Source: JBBIRW01 sp037441565 (GTDB taxonomy: Bacteria > Desulfobacterota > JBBIRW01). Taken from it: 64,000 nt of DNA. Under the pieces are notes generated by a model. That model searched no databases, had not been told where the DNA came from, and saw only the letters and a list, made by a program, of their open reading frames with translations. Positions 16,598-26,173 of the stretch are shown in pieces; within the stretch, counting starts at the first letter, position 1; each line of letters begins with the position of its first letter. The stretch covers positions 54,938 through 118,937 of the forward strand of contig JBBIRW010000007.1 of NCBI GenBank assembly GCA_037441565.1. Reading direction: 5' to 3'. A program made the position numbers and the translations under genes.

Positions 16598-18217
16598 ATG
16601 ACGCAGGGCTCTATTCTCCTGAAAACTCACACGATTAGCTTTCTTGAAGAAAAAGGGAGATATAAAGGTATACTTTCCTGGATCATGTCAACGAACCATA
16701 AGAGGATAGGTCTACTCTACCTTCTCTCCATGCTTTCTTTCTTCATTATCGGTGTTATCCTCGGACTTCTTATGAGACTTGAGCTTATTGCGCCGGGAAG
16801 AACCATAATGGGTCCGCAGACGTATAATTCCATATTCACCCTTCATGGAGTTATAATGATATTTTTATTTGTTATCCCTGGAATACCTGCTGCGTTCGGG
16901 AATTTCTTCCTTCCCATACACATAGGTGCAAGGGATGTATCATTCCCGAGAATAAATCTTCTGTCCTGGTACTTCTTCATAGGCGGAGCAACACTTGTTG
17001 TGATATCGCTTTTTACAGGTGGAGGGCCTATTGATACAGGATGGACGTTCTATGCTCCATATAGCATAAGAACAGGAACAAATGTGTCCCTCGCTGTCCT
17101 GGGCGCTTTTTTAATCGGATTTTCCTCAATACTAACAGGGCTTAATTTTGTGACGACCATACACAGATTGAGGGCACCTGGAATGGGGTGGTTCCGCATG
17201 CCACTTTTCGTATGGTCCCTTTATGCAACAGGCTGGGTCCAGCTTCTTGCAACACCTGTCGTTGGAATAACACTAATTCTTATCATATGTGAGAGATTTT
17301 TTGGTGTCGGTTTTTTCGATCCAGCAAAAGGGGGTGATCCTCTGTTGTTTCAGCATCTCTTCTGGATCTACTCACACCCTGCTGTTTACATAATGATCCT
17401 TCCTGCGATGGGTGTTATCTCAGAAATAATCCCTGTTTTCTCAAGGAAGAATATATTTGGATATAAGGCAATAGCATTCTCAAGTCTTTCCATAGCTCTC
17501 GTTGGATATCTTGTATGGGGACACCATATGTTCACAAGCGGTATGAGTGATACTGCAAAGTGGGTATTTTCCCTATTAACATTTCTCGTGGCAATACCAA
17601 GTGGAGTTAAAACATTCAACTGGGTTGCAACAATGTATGGAGGATCAATTGAAATTGCCCCTCCATTGCTATATGCGCTCTCGTTTATATTTGCATTTTC
17701 AATAGGCGGTTTAACAGGTCTTATAAATGGAGCAATTGCCACTGATATTCACATACATGATACATATTTTGTTGTTGGTCATTTCCATTATACCATGTTT
17801 GGTGGAACTGCCTTTGCTTTTTTTGGTGCACTTCACTACTGGTTTCCTAAGATGTTTGGAAAGATGTATAGCATAAGACTTGCAAATATTGCCTGGCTCA
17901 TCCTTTTTACAGGTTTTAATATTTTATACTTTCCCATGTTTATCCTTGGATGGGAGGGGATGCCGAGGAGATATTATGACTATCTTCCAAGATTCCATAT
18001 GCTTCATCTCATATCAACCATCGGCTCCTGGATCCTTGCAACTGGTCTTATCCTTATGTTTTACAATTTTCTACGTTCCCTGAAATATGGTGAAAGGGCA
18101 GAACATAACCCCTGGGGTGGAAGCACACTGGAATGGCAGATACAGTCCCCTCCACCCCCAGAGAACTTCGAGCATATACCTGCTGTCAGCGCAGGACCTT
18201 ATGATTTCAAAAGGTGA
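16598..18217 (+). CDS. coxA: Cytochrome c oxidase subunit I, A2-type heme-copper oxidase
   Basis: The 539-residue, about 12-helix protein carries all active-site residues: H83 (low-spin heme), H260 and Y264 (CuB His and cross-linked Tyr in YSHPAVY), H309/H310 (CuB), and H395 (high-spin heme) and H397 in GHFHYTM. K338 (SGVKTFNW) marks the K-channel. Helix VI reads YSHPAVY in place of GHPEVY, the hallmark of the A2 subfamily, in which Tyr-Ser replaces the D-channel glutamate. It reduces O2 to water at the cytoplasmic-membrane heme-CuB site and pumps protons. It is followed by subunit III (4-bp overlap with a possible GTG start), IV and II genes, then a cytochrome c and alternative complex III. 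Confidence 0.97.
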   Translation: MTQGSILLKTHTISFLEEKGRYKGILSWIMSTNHKRIGLLYLLSMLSFFIIGVILGLLMRLELIAPGRTIMGPQTYNSIFTLHGVIMIFLFVIPGIPAAFGNFFLPIHIGARDVSFPRINLLSWYFFIGGATLVVISLFTGGGPIDTGWTFYAPYSIRTGTNVSLAVLGAFLIGFSSILTGLNFVTTIHRLRAPGMGWFRMPLFVWSLYATGWVQLLATPVVGITLILIICERFFGVGFFDPAKGGDPLLFQHLFWIYSHPAVYIMILPAMGVISEIIPVFSRKNIFGYKAIAFSSLSIALVGYLVWGHHMFTSGMSDTAKWVFSLLTFLVAIPSGVKTFNWVATMYGGSIEIAPPLLYALSFIFAFSIGGLTGLINGAIATDIHIHDTYFVVGHFHYTMFGGTAFAFFGALHYWFPKMFGKMYSIRLANIAWLILFTGFNILYFPMFILGWEGMPRRYYDYLPRFHMLHLISTIGSWILATGLILMFYNFLRSLKYGERAEHNPWGGSTLEWQIQSPPPPENFEHIPAVSAGPYDFKR

Positions 18218-18222
18218 TTTTC

Positions 18223-18843
18223 ATGATTAGTATTACTTCTTTCTCTGTTGAAAAACACACTGATTATACTGGTTCAAAGATCGGTATGTGGTTATTTCTA
18301 TTCACAGAAATGCTTCTTTTTGGGGGTCTCTTTCTCATTTATTCCACATACAGGGCAAAGTATCCCATCTCCTTCCATGTTGCAGCAAAAGATCTTAACA
18401 TACAGATAGGTACGCTAAATACAATACTTCTTCTTACAAGCAGTCTCACAATGGCTATATCGATATTATCAATAAAAAATGGAAGTAGAAGAGGGTCTGC
18501 TTCCTTTCTCATGATTACTATCATTTTCGGACTTTTATTCCTTTTCAACAAATACTTTGAATGGGGAGAAAAGATTGCGCACGGTATCTATCCGGGATCA
18601 GAAGCACTCTCCGTTATAGATTCATCCATTGTCCTTTTTTACAATCTATACTTTGTTATGACAGGGCTTCATGCCTTACATGTCCTTGCGGGGATCTTCG
18701 TGCTTTTCATAATGTTTGTTTTACTCCTTAAGAAAAATATAAACAGGCATGATTTTGTCAAACTTGAAAATACAGGGCTATACTGGCATTTTGTAGATAT
18801 AATCTGGATATACCTCTTTCCCCTTTTTTATCTGATAACATGA
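18223..18843 (+). CDS. coxC: Cytochrome c oxidase subunit III
   Basis: The protein of about 206 residues has a short five-helix subunit III fold: GMWLFLFTEMLLFGGLF near the N terminus, FNKYFEWGEKIAHGIYPGS in the middle (the conserved Glu region), GLHALHVLAGI and the C-terminal YWHFVDIIWIYLFPLFYL. It lacks catalytic metal sites and stabilises the proton-pumping subunit I. An in-frame GTG at 18214 overlaps the coxA stop, but the ATG at 18223 has AAAAGGTGA properly placed. It overlaps the subunit IV gene by 4 bp. Confidence 0.92.
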   Translation: MISITSFSVEKHTDYTGSKIGMWLFLFTEMLLFGGLFLIYSTYRAKYPISFHVAAKDLNIQIGTLNTILLLTSSLTMAISILSIKNGSRRGSASFLMITIIFGLLFLFNKYFEWGEKIAHGIYPGSEALSVIDSSIVLFYNLYFVMTGLHALHVLAGIFVLFIMFVLLLKKNINRHDFVKLENTGLYWHFVDIIWIYLFPLFYLIT

Positions 18844-19133
18844 GGTTTGCTATGCAAAACAAGAGAAATGAAGCAGGTTTTTTGACATATCTTTTTGTGT
18901 GGATATCTCTCATTGTTCTCACTGCATTTACAGTTACAGTCGCGGCTCTTAATCTCGGAAAAATTGCTGTTCTCACAGCGCTATCAATTGCATCATTCAA
19001 ATCGTTGATGGTTCTTAACTTCTTTATGCATCTGAAATATGAGGATCGTCTATTCCATTTCATGCTCCTTCTCTCTGTTATTACCCTTTCGATAATTATA
19101 GGATTCACATTTTTTGACATCTCTTTCAGATAG
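18840..19133 (+). CDS. coxD: Cytochrome c oxidase subunit IV (small, caa3-type)
   Basis: The 97-residue protein has three predicted helices and the subunit IV signature SFKSLMVLNFFMHLKYEDR (about residues 59-77), typical of the prokaryotic COX4 family. It is an accessory membrane subunit of the A-type oxidase. It overlaps coxC by 4 bp (ATGA) and is 8 bp before coxB. A second in-frame ATG (MQNKRNEAG) four codons downstream is an alternative start. Confidence 0.9.
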   Translation: MRFAMQNKRNEAGFLTYLFVWISLIVLTAFTVTVAALNLGKIAVLTALSIASFKSLMVLNFFMHLKYEDRLFHFMLLLSVITLSIIIGFTFFDISFR

Positions 19134-19141
19134 GGTTAATT

Positions 19142-19750
19142 ATGGAAAATTTTGCAGAAAGAGTAGATAACACATTCTTCTACATAGCTGGTATCTCAGT
19201 TTTTCTTCTCTTTTCCATCACAGTTTTCATGATCTACTGTCTTATCAGGTTCAACAGAAGGAGAAATCCGATGCCCGCTGATATCTCGGAAAATCTCTAC
19301 CTCGAGATAGCATGGACAATTATCCCGATAATCCTTGTACTGTCCATGTTCTATTATGGATGGACAGGATACAGGGTTCTGGGTAAAATACCCGAAGGAT
19401 CGATGGATGTAAATGTTACGGCACGCATGTGGTCATGGACATTCAGGTACGAAAATGGAAAAGAAAGCGACCAACTTTATGTGCCAGCTGGCAAGCCAGT
19501 AAAATTAACGATCACATCAATGGATGTAATCCACTCCCTATATATACCCGCCCTAAGAATAAAACAGGATGCAGTCCCCGGTATGAAAACGCACCTCTGG
19601 TTTAAAGCAGACATAAAGGGAGAATACGATATATTATGTGCTGAGTACTGTGGTCTCAGGCACTCCTATATGCTATCAAAGCTTATTGTTATGCCTGAAG
19701 AGGATTTCGTAAAATGGTATGATGGCAGGGATATTAAAAAATTAAAATAG
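19142..19750 (+). CDS. coxB: Cytochrome c oxidase subunit II with CuA site
   Basis: The 202-residue protein has two membrane helices (about 14-36 and 55-75) and a periplasmic cupredoxin domain. The CuA ligands are all visible: H131, C166, E168 (backbone carbonyl), C170, H174 and M177 in CAEYCGLRHSYM. RMWSWTFRY at about 95-103 is the aromatic electron-entry patch. It accepts electrons from cytochrome c for subunit I. It has no fused cytochrome c domain, unlike many A2/caa3 oxidases. Instead the next gene, 4 bp away, encodes a membrane-anchored cytochrome c. Confidence 0.95.
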   Translation: MENFAERVDNTFFYIAGISVFLLFSITVFMIYCLIRFNRRRNPMPADISENLYLEIAWTIIPIILVLSMFYYGWTGYRVLGKIPEGSMDVNVTARMWSWTFRYENGKESDQLYVPAGKPVKLTITSMDVIHSLYIPALRIKQDAVPGMKTHLWFKADIKGEYDILCAEYCGLRHSYMLSKLIVMPEEDFVKWYDGRDIKKLK

Positions 19751-19753
19751 GGA

Positions 19754-21064
19754 TTGAATTTCGATCTGCTTTTAGAATATAAAATCCTAATGATGCAGGA
19801 TTATCTCGCTGTTATCAAAGCTGAACATATAGAAACGCTTCGATATATTTCGACAGTTGCATTTGTTATCTTCTACCCCTTCATATCCATTATTCTCGGA
19901 TATTTGATCCTCTCCTTCCTTTTCCTTCTCAGGGGGAGGGGAACCAATCACTTCTCATCCGAACTAACTTCATCCATAATACATACCATTACAAAGAGCA
20001 AGGGTCTTCTGTTTCTTGCAGGACTGCTTCCACCACTTACTGCATCCCTCGTTTTTATTGAAACAGGTCTTATGGAGAATAAGCATCTCGTTAATCTCTC
20101 ATTACTCTCCCATATCCTTCTCTTCATTTCATTCATGTTTCTTTATCTTTATCGATCAACAATAAACTTTATTCGCACAAAACCCGCAATCACACTCCTG
20201 TCATCTATCTTTTCAATCCTGACACTGCTTTTTTCCCTTTATATCCTCTCGTCTGTTCTTTCATCAGTATCAAACAGAGAAAAGGCTAATCTATTTTTGA
20301 ATGCCATTGATCCGCTTATATCATGGAATGCCGTTGTAAGATACCTGAGGATTATTGTTCTTGCGCTTTCATTTGCTTTTTCGACCTTTATAGTTTTTTT
20401 TAAATATTTTTATAAAAGTAAAACAGTGGATGATCCTTCCCTCAGAAATGCCATAATCTATTCCTCACTCGTATTGCTTATCCTTATACCTCCGCTTTCC
20501 CTATGGTATATCTATACCCTCCCTGAGCCTTCCCTATCACCTTTTATATTTCTGTTATCAATAATCTTAACGATTGCATCCTCTATCATTATATGGCTCC
20601 TTTACAGCTGCCTTGATGGAATAAAATCGAAATACAAATATAGCATACTCATCCTTTTCATATTGCAGTTTATGTTTATTTCAGGTATGGAATATATCGA
20701 AAGAGAAACATCACATAGAGAAAATACCATGTTATTATTATCAAAAGCACAGGTTGTTAAAGAAGGGATAAGGACTGAAAAGAAAAAAGTTGAGATGGAT
20801 GAGAAGGCAACCCTTGAAAAGGGGGAGAAGGTTTTCAAAACGGTTTGCTCAGCCTGTCACAGCTTCACTCAAAGGGTTGTTGGTCCTCCTTTAAATGCTG
20901 TTATTCCATCTTACAGGAATAAGGTTGATGAGCTAAAAAACTTCATAAAGAATCCTGTGAAAAAAGATCCCTCCTATCCTCCAATGCCGAATCTGGGACT
21001 TCCAGATGATGAAATAGAGGCTGTCTCATTATATCTCCTGAAGGAGATAGGAGAGAAAAAGTAG
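19754..21064 (+). CDS. Polytopic membrane protein with C-terminal cytochrome c domain
   Basis: This 436-residue protein has about eight predicted membrane helices (residues about 30-315) followed by a class I cytochrome c domain. The heme motif C365-x2-C368-H369 (VCSACHSF) is followed by VVGPPLN and the axial Met in YPPMPNLGL near 412. The membrane part is not a family I can name. It contains helix histidines (LLSHILLFISF) that could bind heme, but this is speculation. The TTG at 19754 (GGGATTG) is the likely start. Its position between oxidase and alternative complex III, with no separate actE, suggests it carries electrons between the two complexes. Confidence 0.75.
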   Translation: MNFDLLLEYKILMMQDYLAVIKAEHIETLRYISTVAFVIFYPFISIILGYLILSFLFLLRGRGTNHFSSELTSSIIHTITKSKGLLFLAGLLPPLTASLVFIETGLMENKHLVNLSLLSHILLFISFMFLYLYRSTINFIRTKPAITLLSSIFSILTLLFSLYILSSVLSSVSNREKANLFLNAIDPLISWNAVVRYLRIIVLALSFAFSTFIVFFKYFYKSKTVDDPSLRNAIIYSSLVLLILIPPLSLWYIYTLPEPSLSPFIFLLSIILTIASSIIIWLLYSCLDGIKSKYKYSILILFILQFMFISGMEYIERETSHRENTMLLLSKAQVVKEGIRTEKKKVEMDEKATLEKGEKVFKTVCSACHSFTQRVVGPPLNAVIPSYRNKVDELKNFIKNPVKKDPSYPPMPNLGLPDDEIEAVSLYLLKEIGEKK

Positions 21065-21073
21065 GAGAGGAAT

Positions 21074-21586
21074 GTGAGAAGATCCCTTGTTCTTGCAACC
21101 ATTTCATGCTATGCATCGATCTTCTCCATCATATTTTTATCAATAGGCTATTATAACTATTACCATGATGGGCCACCCATTCAGCCCATCGCCTTCAGCC
21201 ATCGTATACATGTTGCAAAGGTTGGCCTTCCCTGCAACTTTTGCCATGTTTATGCTGATAAATCAAAAAATGCCGGAATCCCTCATATCCAGAAATGCAT
21301 GGATTGTCACAGGGCTGTTGCTGTAGAAAAGCCTGAAATAAAGAAACTTACTTCATACTGGGAACAGCGTAAACCCATAGAATGGATCAAGATTTACAAA
21401 CTTCCCGATCATGTTTATTTTTCACATAAGAGACATATAAAGAAGGGGGTAGAATGTTCACAGTGCCATGGTGAAGTACAGGTCATGGACAGGGTAAGAA
21501 GGGTAAGAACTTTAAAGATGGGGTGGTGTGTGAGATGTCACAGGGTAAATGATGCACCAACTGATTGTCTCACATGCCATAAATGA
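21074..21586 (+). CDS. actA: Alternative complex III subunit ActA, pentaheme cytochrome c
   Basis: The 170-residue protein starts with a membrane anchor (about 7-28) and has exactly five CxxCH heme motifs: CNFCH, CMDCH, CSQCH, CVRCH and CLTCH, with His pairs such as FSHRIH and FSHKRHIKKG supplying sixth ligands. Five hemes with one N-terminal anchor is the pattern of ActA of alternative complex III. It would take electrons on the periplasmic side after quinol oxidation. Translation starts at the GTG at 21074 with AGGAGAGG upstream. It is followed 12 bp later by actB. Confidence 0.93.
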   Translation: MRRSLVLATISCYASIFSIIFLSIGYYNYYHDGPPIQPIAFSHRIHVAKVGLPCNFCHVYADKSKNAGIPHIQKCMDCHRAVAVEKPEIKKLTSYWEQRKPIEWIKIYKLPDHVYFSHKRHIKKGVECSQCHGEVQVMDRVRRVRTLKMGWCVRCHRVNDAPTDCLTCHK

Positions 21587-21598
21587 ACGGAGTGTTAT

Positions 21599-24415
21599 AT
21601 GAATAGAAGAAACTTCATGAAGTTCCTTGGCTTCATTACAGGATCAACATTTCTTTCATCATGTGGCATTGACAAAGGTTTAAGAAAAATCATATCTTAT
21701 GCCATACCACCAGAAAAGGAGATCATACCTGGTGAGCCATTATTTTTTAACACAACCTGCACAGAATGCCCTGCCCTCTGCGGGATTCAGGTTAAGGCAT
21801 ATGAAAAGATCTTTGATACGGAAAGGGGTATCTACCCTGTAAAGCTTGAAGGTATACCGGATCATCCCATCAATTATGGCACACTATGTATAAGGGGTCA
21901 GGCATCCATAACACGACTCTACAATCCCCATCGTATAAAAGATCCCTTAATTAAGGAAAGGGATGGAGTTTTCAGATCGATAAGCTGGGATCAAGCATTC
22001 CAGACCATAATTTCAGAAATCGAAAAACATAAAGCCGAGAAAAGATATAACTTCTTCATTTCATCAAGAACAACGGGTTCCCTCTCATTACTTATTGATG
22101 AATTCTGTCACGAATTCAATATAAAGAGACTTCCGGAATTTGAAATATATAATTATTCTGCAATCAGAAAAGCAAACTCATTCCTTTTCGGAAAATATTC
22201 AATACCTCATTACAACATAAAGGACGCTGATTTTCTTTTAACAATGGGTGCTGATATTTTTGAGACTTTTATCAGTCCTGTTTCACACGCAGTTCAATTC
22301 TCTATTGCACGGAAAAACAATAATCTAAAGTGGTTTCATGTTGAACCACATCTTTCATTAACAGGAATATGTTCTGATAAAAGATTTACAATCAATCCTG
22401 GAACAGAAATATATCTTCTTATTTATATCCTGACTTCTATTCAAAAAAGAAAAATAAGCAGCAACATTCCTGCTTCAGTTGGTCAATTAATTCCCTCTCT
22501 GCCTTTGGATATTCTGAAAGAAAAAACAGGGCTAAAAGAGGAAGAAATCCTTCTCATAAGGGATGCTTATCTTAATTCAAAAAGACCCCTCATTATAACA
22601 GGTGGCGTCTCAACCAGAAGTGGCAGTGGATTCGAAGTGGCTGTTCTCTCAGGATTAATCAATTGGGCTTCCGGATCTATCGGTAGCCTTGTTGATTTCA
22701 GCAGAGAAGAGAACTACTTAAGGGTAGGAACAATAGAGGAATTTGTTAATTTCCTTAAAACAATTGATGAGAATAACACAGGTTTGCTCTTTCTCCTTAA
22801 AACAGATCCTGTTTCCATCTTTCCTCAGCATCTTGGAGTTAAAGAAAAACTCATCAGGGCGAGATTTAAGGTCTCCCTTTCGGACTCATTCAATGAGACA
22901 ACAAAAATTTGTGATCTTATCCTCCCCCTTTCTCACTCTCTTGAATCGTGGGGAGATGCAAATCCAAGAAGAGGACTTGTTAATCTCATCCAGCCTGCAA
23001 CAAAAACAATTTTCAATACAAAATCGCATGGTGACATAATTATCGAGATTATGAAAAGAAAGGGAAAAGTTGTTTCTGAAGATTTTAAATCCTTTGTTAT
23101 GAGTAATTATCAGAAAAGATATGGAAAAGATTCATTAAATATGTTTATTGAAAAAGGCTTTCATGAAGAAAACCCCTCCCCTGTAAGGGTATCATTCAAC
23201 GAAGAGAATGCGCAACTGTTCTTGAGGAAGCTCAAATATCCTGAAGCTATGAAAACTCCCCTTCTTATTCTTTCTCCTTCGTTGAGGTTTTTTGATGGAA
23301 GATCTTTTGATCTTGAACTCTTAAAAGAAATCCCGGATCCTTTAAGCACGATATCCTATGGGAGCTGGATCTCCCTTTCAGAGGAGACAGCAAAAAAATT
23401 GAACATCTCAGAAAGGGATGAGCTCGAAATTACTAAGGACCGATGGTCTATAAGAGTTCCTGCAAAGATTCAGAAAGGTATAGGAAAGGATATATTTATC
23501 GTCCAGATCGGAGGACCGATAAATTATAGTGGCATGACCGATCCCAGAAGCGGTGAAATCCTCTCATACATTGAAGGTATAAATATAAGAAAAACGGGAA
23601 AGAATGTTTCCATACCAATCCTTTCAGGCTCAATGTCACAGGAAGGAAGGGGTATAATACCTTATCCCATACATAGAACTGAAAATAATAAAAAACACAA
23701 AGAGAGTTTATATCCTGAACATAAACATGAAAATTACCGATGGGCTATGACTATAGATCTCGATCTCTGTATAGGATGCTCGGCATGTGTTGCTGCATGT
23801 TATATTGAGAACAATGTTCCTATTGTAGGGATTGATGAACATCTCAAAGGAAGAGAGATGTCCTGGATCAGGGTCGAGCCATTTTATGATGAAAAGGATG
23901 GAATAAGATTCCTGCTCATGCTATGCCAGCAATGTGATTATGCTCCGTGTGAACCTGTCTGCCCTGTTTATGCAACATATCATAATCCTGAAGGAATAAA
24001 TGCACAGGTCTATAACAGATGTGTTGGAACAAGGTACTGCTCAAATAACTGTCCGTATAAGGTCAGAAGATTTAACTGGTATCCTCATGAATGGGAATTC
24101 CCAAGGGACAGGATGTTAAATCCTGAGGTATCAGTAAGACAGGCAGGCGTAATGGAAAAGTGCACATTCTGCATACAACGTATAAGAAGAGCACATGATA
24201 TCGCAAAGGATGAAGGCAGGTCCATAAGGGATGGTGAAGTAATGCCTGCATGTGCCCAGACATGCCCCACCCGTGCAATTACATTTGGTAATATTCTTGA
24301 TAAGAATTCATCTGTATATAAGCTTTCAAAGTCCGACCGTTCATATCGCATCTTTGAGCAACTCGGAACAGAACCATCGATATATTATCTTGGAAAGAGG
24401 AGAGGAGATGAATAA
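21599..24415 (+). CDS. actB: Alternative complex III subunit ActB, molybdopterin-like plus iron-sulfur fusion
   Basis: The 938-residue protein begins with a twin-arginine signal that also has a lipobox (NRRNFMKFLG, then LSSC). The large N-terminal part is a molybdopterin-oxidoreductase-like domain (about 45-690). It retains a C-x2-C-x3-C motif (CTECPALC) and a later Cys in LCIRGQA. The C-terminal FeS domain (about 715-900) has CIGCSACVAACYIENN, CQQCDYAPCEPVCP, CVGTRYCSNNCP and CTFCIQRI with CAQTCP. This two-domain fusion is diagnostic for ActB. In known complexes the first domain has no Mo. It sits on the periplasmic side with ActA. It overlaps actC by 8 bp. Confidence 0.95.
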   Translation: MNRRNFMKFLGFITGSTFLSSCGIDKGLRKIISYAIPPEKEIIPGEPLFFNTTCTECPALCGIQVKAYEKIFDTERGIYPVKLEGIPDHPINYGTLCIRGQASITRLYNPHRIKDPLIKERDGVFRSISWDQAFQTIISEIEKHKAEKRYNFFISSRTTGSLSLLIDEFCHEFNIKRLPEFEIYNYSAIRKANSFLFGKYSIPHYNIKDADFLLTMGADIFETFISPVSHAVQFSIARKNNNLKWFHVEPHLSLTGICSDKRFTINPGTEIYLLIYILTSIQKRKISSNIPASVGQLIPSLPLDILKEKTGLKEEEILLIRDAYLNSKRPLIITGGVSTRSGSGFEVAVLSGLINWASGSIGSLVDFSREENYLRVGTIEEFVNFLKTIDENNTGLLFLLKTDPVSIFPQHLGVKEKLIRARFKVSLSDSFNETTKICDLILPLSHSLESWGDANPRRGLVNLIQPATKTIFNTKSHGDIIIEIMKRKGKVVSEDFKSFVMSNYQKRYGKDSLNMFIEKGFHEENPSPVRVSFNEENAQLFLRKLKYPEAMKTPLLILSPSLRFFDGRSFDLELLKEIPDPLSTISYGSWISLSEETAKKLNISERDELEITKDRWSIRVPAKIQKGIGKDIFIVQIGGPINYSGMTDPRSGEILSYIEGINIRKTGKNVSIPILSGSMSQEGRGIIPYPIHRTENNKKHKESLYPEHKHENYRWAMTIDLDLCIGCSACVAACYIENNVPIVGIDEHLKGREMSWIRVEPFYDEKDGIRFLLMLCQQCDYAPCEPVCPVYATYHNPEGINAQVYNRCVGTRYCSNNCPYKVRRFNWYPHEWEFPRDRMLNPEVSVRQAGVMEKCTFCIQRIRRAHDIAKDEGRSIRDGEVMPACAQTCPTRAITFGNILDKNSSVYKLSKSDRSYRIFEQLGTEPSIYYLGKRRGDE

Positions 24416-25721
24416 GGCGATTTCCAAAGCCATTGAGTTTCGTTACCGGATTGAAAAGGATGTTCTCGCTGCAATGAAGAAACCCCATATCCAGTACTGG
24501 ATCTTCCTTTTTATCTCAGTCATCTTGTTTGTAACTGGCATGTCCCTCTGGTACTACCAGATAAAAACAGGGATGGGTGTCTCCGGTAAAACGCATCCTG
24601 TCGGATGGTACATGTATATAACAAATTTTGTATTCTGGGTTGGAATCGCCCATTCAGGAACACTTATATCAGCTGTTCTTTTTCTATTCCGGGCAGGATT
24701 CAGGAGCAGTTTCAACAGATCTGCAGAAGCAATGACCGTCTTTGCCATTATGACTGCAGGGCTCTTCCCCATAATACATCTTGGAAGACCATGGCTTTTC
24801 TACTGGTTGCTTCCATACCCGAATGAGAGGCTACTCTGGGTTAACTTCAGATCACCGCTTATATGGGATGTCTTCGCTGTTGGGACATATTTTACGGTAA
24901 GTCTTATCTTCTTTTATGTTGGTATGATTCCCGATCTTGCCATTGCAAGGAGATATGCAACAGGATGGAAGAGGCGCCTGTACTCCTTCCTTTCACTCGG
25001 ATGGCAGGGAACACCGGATCAATGGAGGCACTATAACAGACTATATATGTTTCTTGCATCATTTGCAACTCCGCTTGTTGTTTCAGTCCACTCTGTTGTT
25101 TCATGGGATTTCGCTATGAGCATTATCCCAGGATGGCATACAACCATATTTGCCCCATATTTTGTTGCAGGTGCTATATTTTCTGGAACAGCGATGGTAA
25201 TAACGCTTGTTGTTCCAATGAGAAAGTTTTTTTCCCTTGAAAAATATATAACTTTAGATCACTTTGATAGCATCGCTAAAATATTACTTCTTACATCTCT
25301 CATAGTGAGCTATTCATATATCGTGGAATTCTCCATGGCATTTTATGGTGGAAATATATTCGAAATGGAAGTATTCAGGTACAGGGCATTTGGTGATTTC
25401 TGGATATTCTTCGCCATAATGATTATATGCAACTCCATTATTCCCCTCTTTCTATTCATAAGAAAGCTAAGAAGAAATATAAAATTTCTTTTCATATCAT
25501 CCCTTTTTGTTAATGTGGGTATGTGGATGGAAAGATTCGTAATCATAGTTACTTCCCTTTCCAGAGACTTTGATCCTTACGCATGGGGACTTCCATCATT
25601 CAGCACTGTTGCTATAGGAATCACGCTTGGCAGTTTCGGAATGTTTTTCATGCTTTTTCTTATATTTGTAAAGGTCCTTCCAATCCTTTCCATTACAGAA
25701 TTAAAAGAGGTTCACGAATGA
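24408..25721 (+). CDS. actC: Alternative complex III subunit ActC, NrfD-like quinol-binding protein
   Basis: From the ATG at 24408 (AGGAG upstream, overlapping the actB stop) the protein has 437 residues and about ten membrane helices, as in NrfD/PsrC-type quinol-binding subunits. Typical segments are GKTHPVGWYMYITNFVFWVG, HLGRPWLFYWLLPYPNER and HSVVSWDFAMSIIPGWHTT. It oxidises menaquinol or ubiquinol in the membrane and hands electrons to the FeS part of ActB. A longer frame running upstream inside actB is an artefact of the open frame. It overlaps actD by 4 bp. Confidence 0.95.
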   Translation: MNKAISKAIEFRYRIEKDVLAAMKKPHIQYWIFLFISVILFVTGMSLWYYQIKTGMGVSGKTHPVGWYMYITNFVFWVGIAHSGTLISAVLFLFRAGFRSSFNRSAEAMTVFAIMTAGLFPIIHLGRPWLFYWLLPYPNERLLWVNFRSPLIWDVFAVGTYFTVSLIFFYVGMIPDLAIARRYATGWKRRLYSFLSLGWQGTPDQWRHYNRLYMFLASFATPLVVSVHSVVSWDFAMSIIPGWHTTIFAPYFVAGAIFSGTAMVITLVVPMRKFFSLEKYITLDHFDSIAKILLLTSLIVSYSYIVEFSMAFYGGNIFEMEVFRYRAFGDFWIFFAIMIICNSIIPLFLFIRKLRRNIKFLFISSLFVNVGMWMERFVIIVTSLSRDFDPYAWGLPSFSTVAIGITLGSFGMFFMLFLIFVKVLPILSITELKEVHE

Positions 25722-26173
25722 AAAAGGAATATCTGTTTGAAGACAAACACGAATTTGTCGAAAAATTGAAAGATCTTTTAAAAAAGGGGGTGCCTGTTGA
25801 TCGAATGCAAATATACCTCCCTTTCCCTGTCGAAGAAGTAGAAGAGATTCTTGGAAGACCGGTTAGTAAACTGAATTTCATTACCCTTCTCGGTGCAATC
25901 ACTGGAACTATTACGGGCTTCGGATTCACAGCTTATACAGTTTTAAGCTGGCCTCTTATAACGGGAGGAAAGCCACTGATATCCATCCCTGCATTTGTTA
26001 TTATAGCATTTGAATTGACAATTCTTTTTGGATCGATCACATCGTTTCTCGGATTCCTTTCACTCTCACGCCTCCCTGATATTAGAAGGATTCTGAATCC
26101 CATGGAATTTGACAACAGATTTGCAATAGTGATAGATGATGGAGAAGATGATGGAAAAAGGGATGAGGATTAA
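25718..26173 (+). CDS. actD: Alternative complex III subunit ActD (DUF3341)
   Basis: The 151-residue protein matches the DUF3341 layout: a soluble N terminus ending PFPVEEVEEILGRP, two membrane helices (about 50-70 and 85-110) with TWPLI-like SWPLITGGKPLISIPAF between them, and a C-terminal soluble tail with RFAIVIDD. It is a small structural subunit of the ACIII complex. The ATG at 25718 overlaps the actC stop. A longer frame upstream is rejected. Its 3' end overlaps the start of actF. Confidence 0.92.
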   Translation: MKKEYLFEDKHEFVEKLKDLLKKGVPVDRMQIYLPFPVEEVEEILGRPVSKLNFITLLGAITGTITGFGFTAYTVLSWPLITGGKPLISIPAFVIIAFELTILFGSITSFLGFLSLSRLPDIRRILNPMEFDNRFAIVIDDGEDDGKRDED

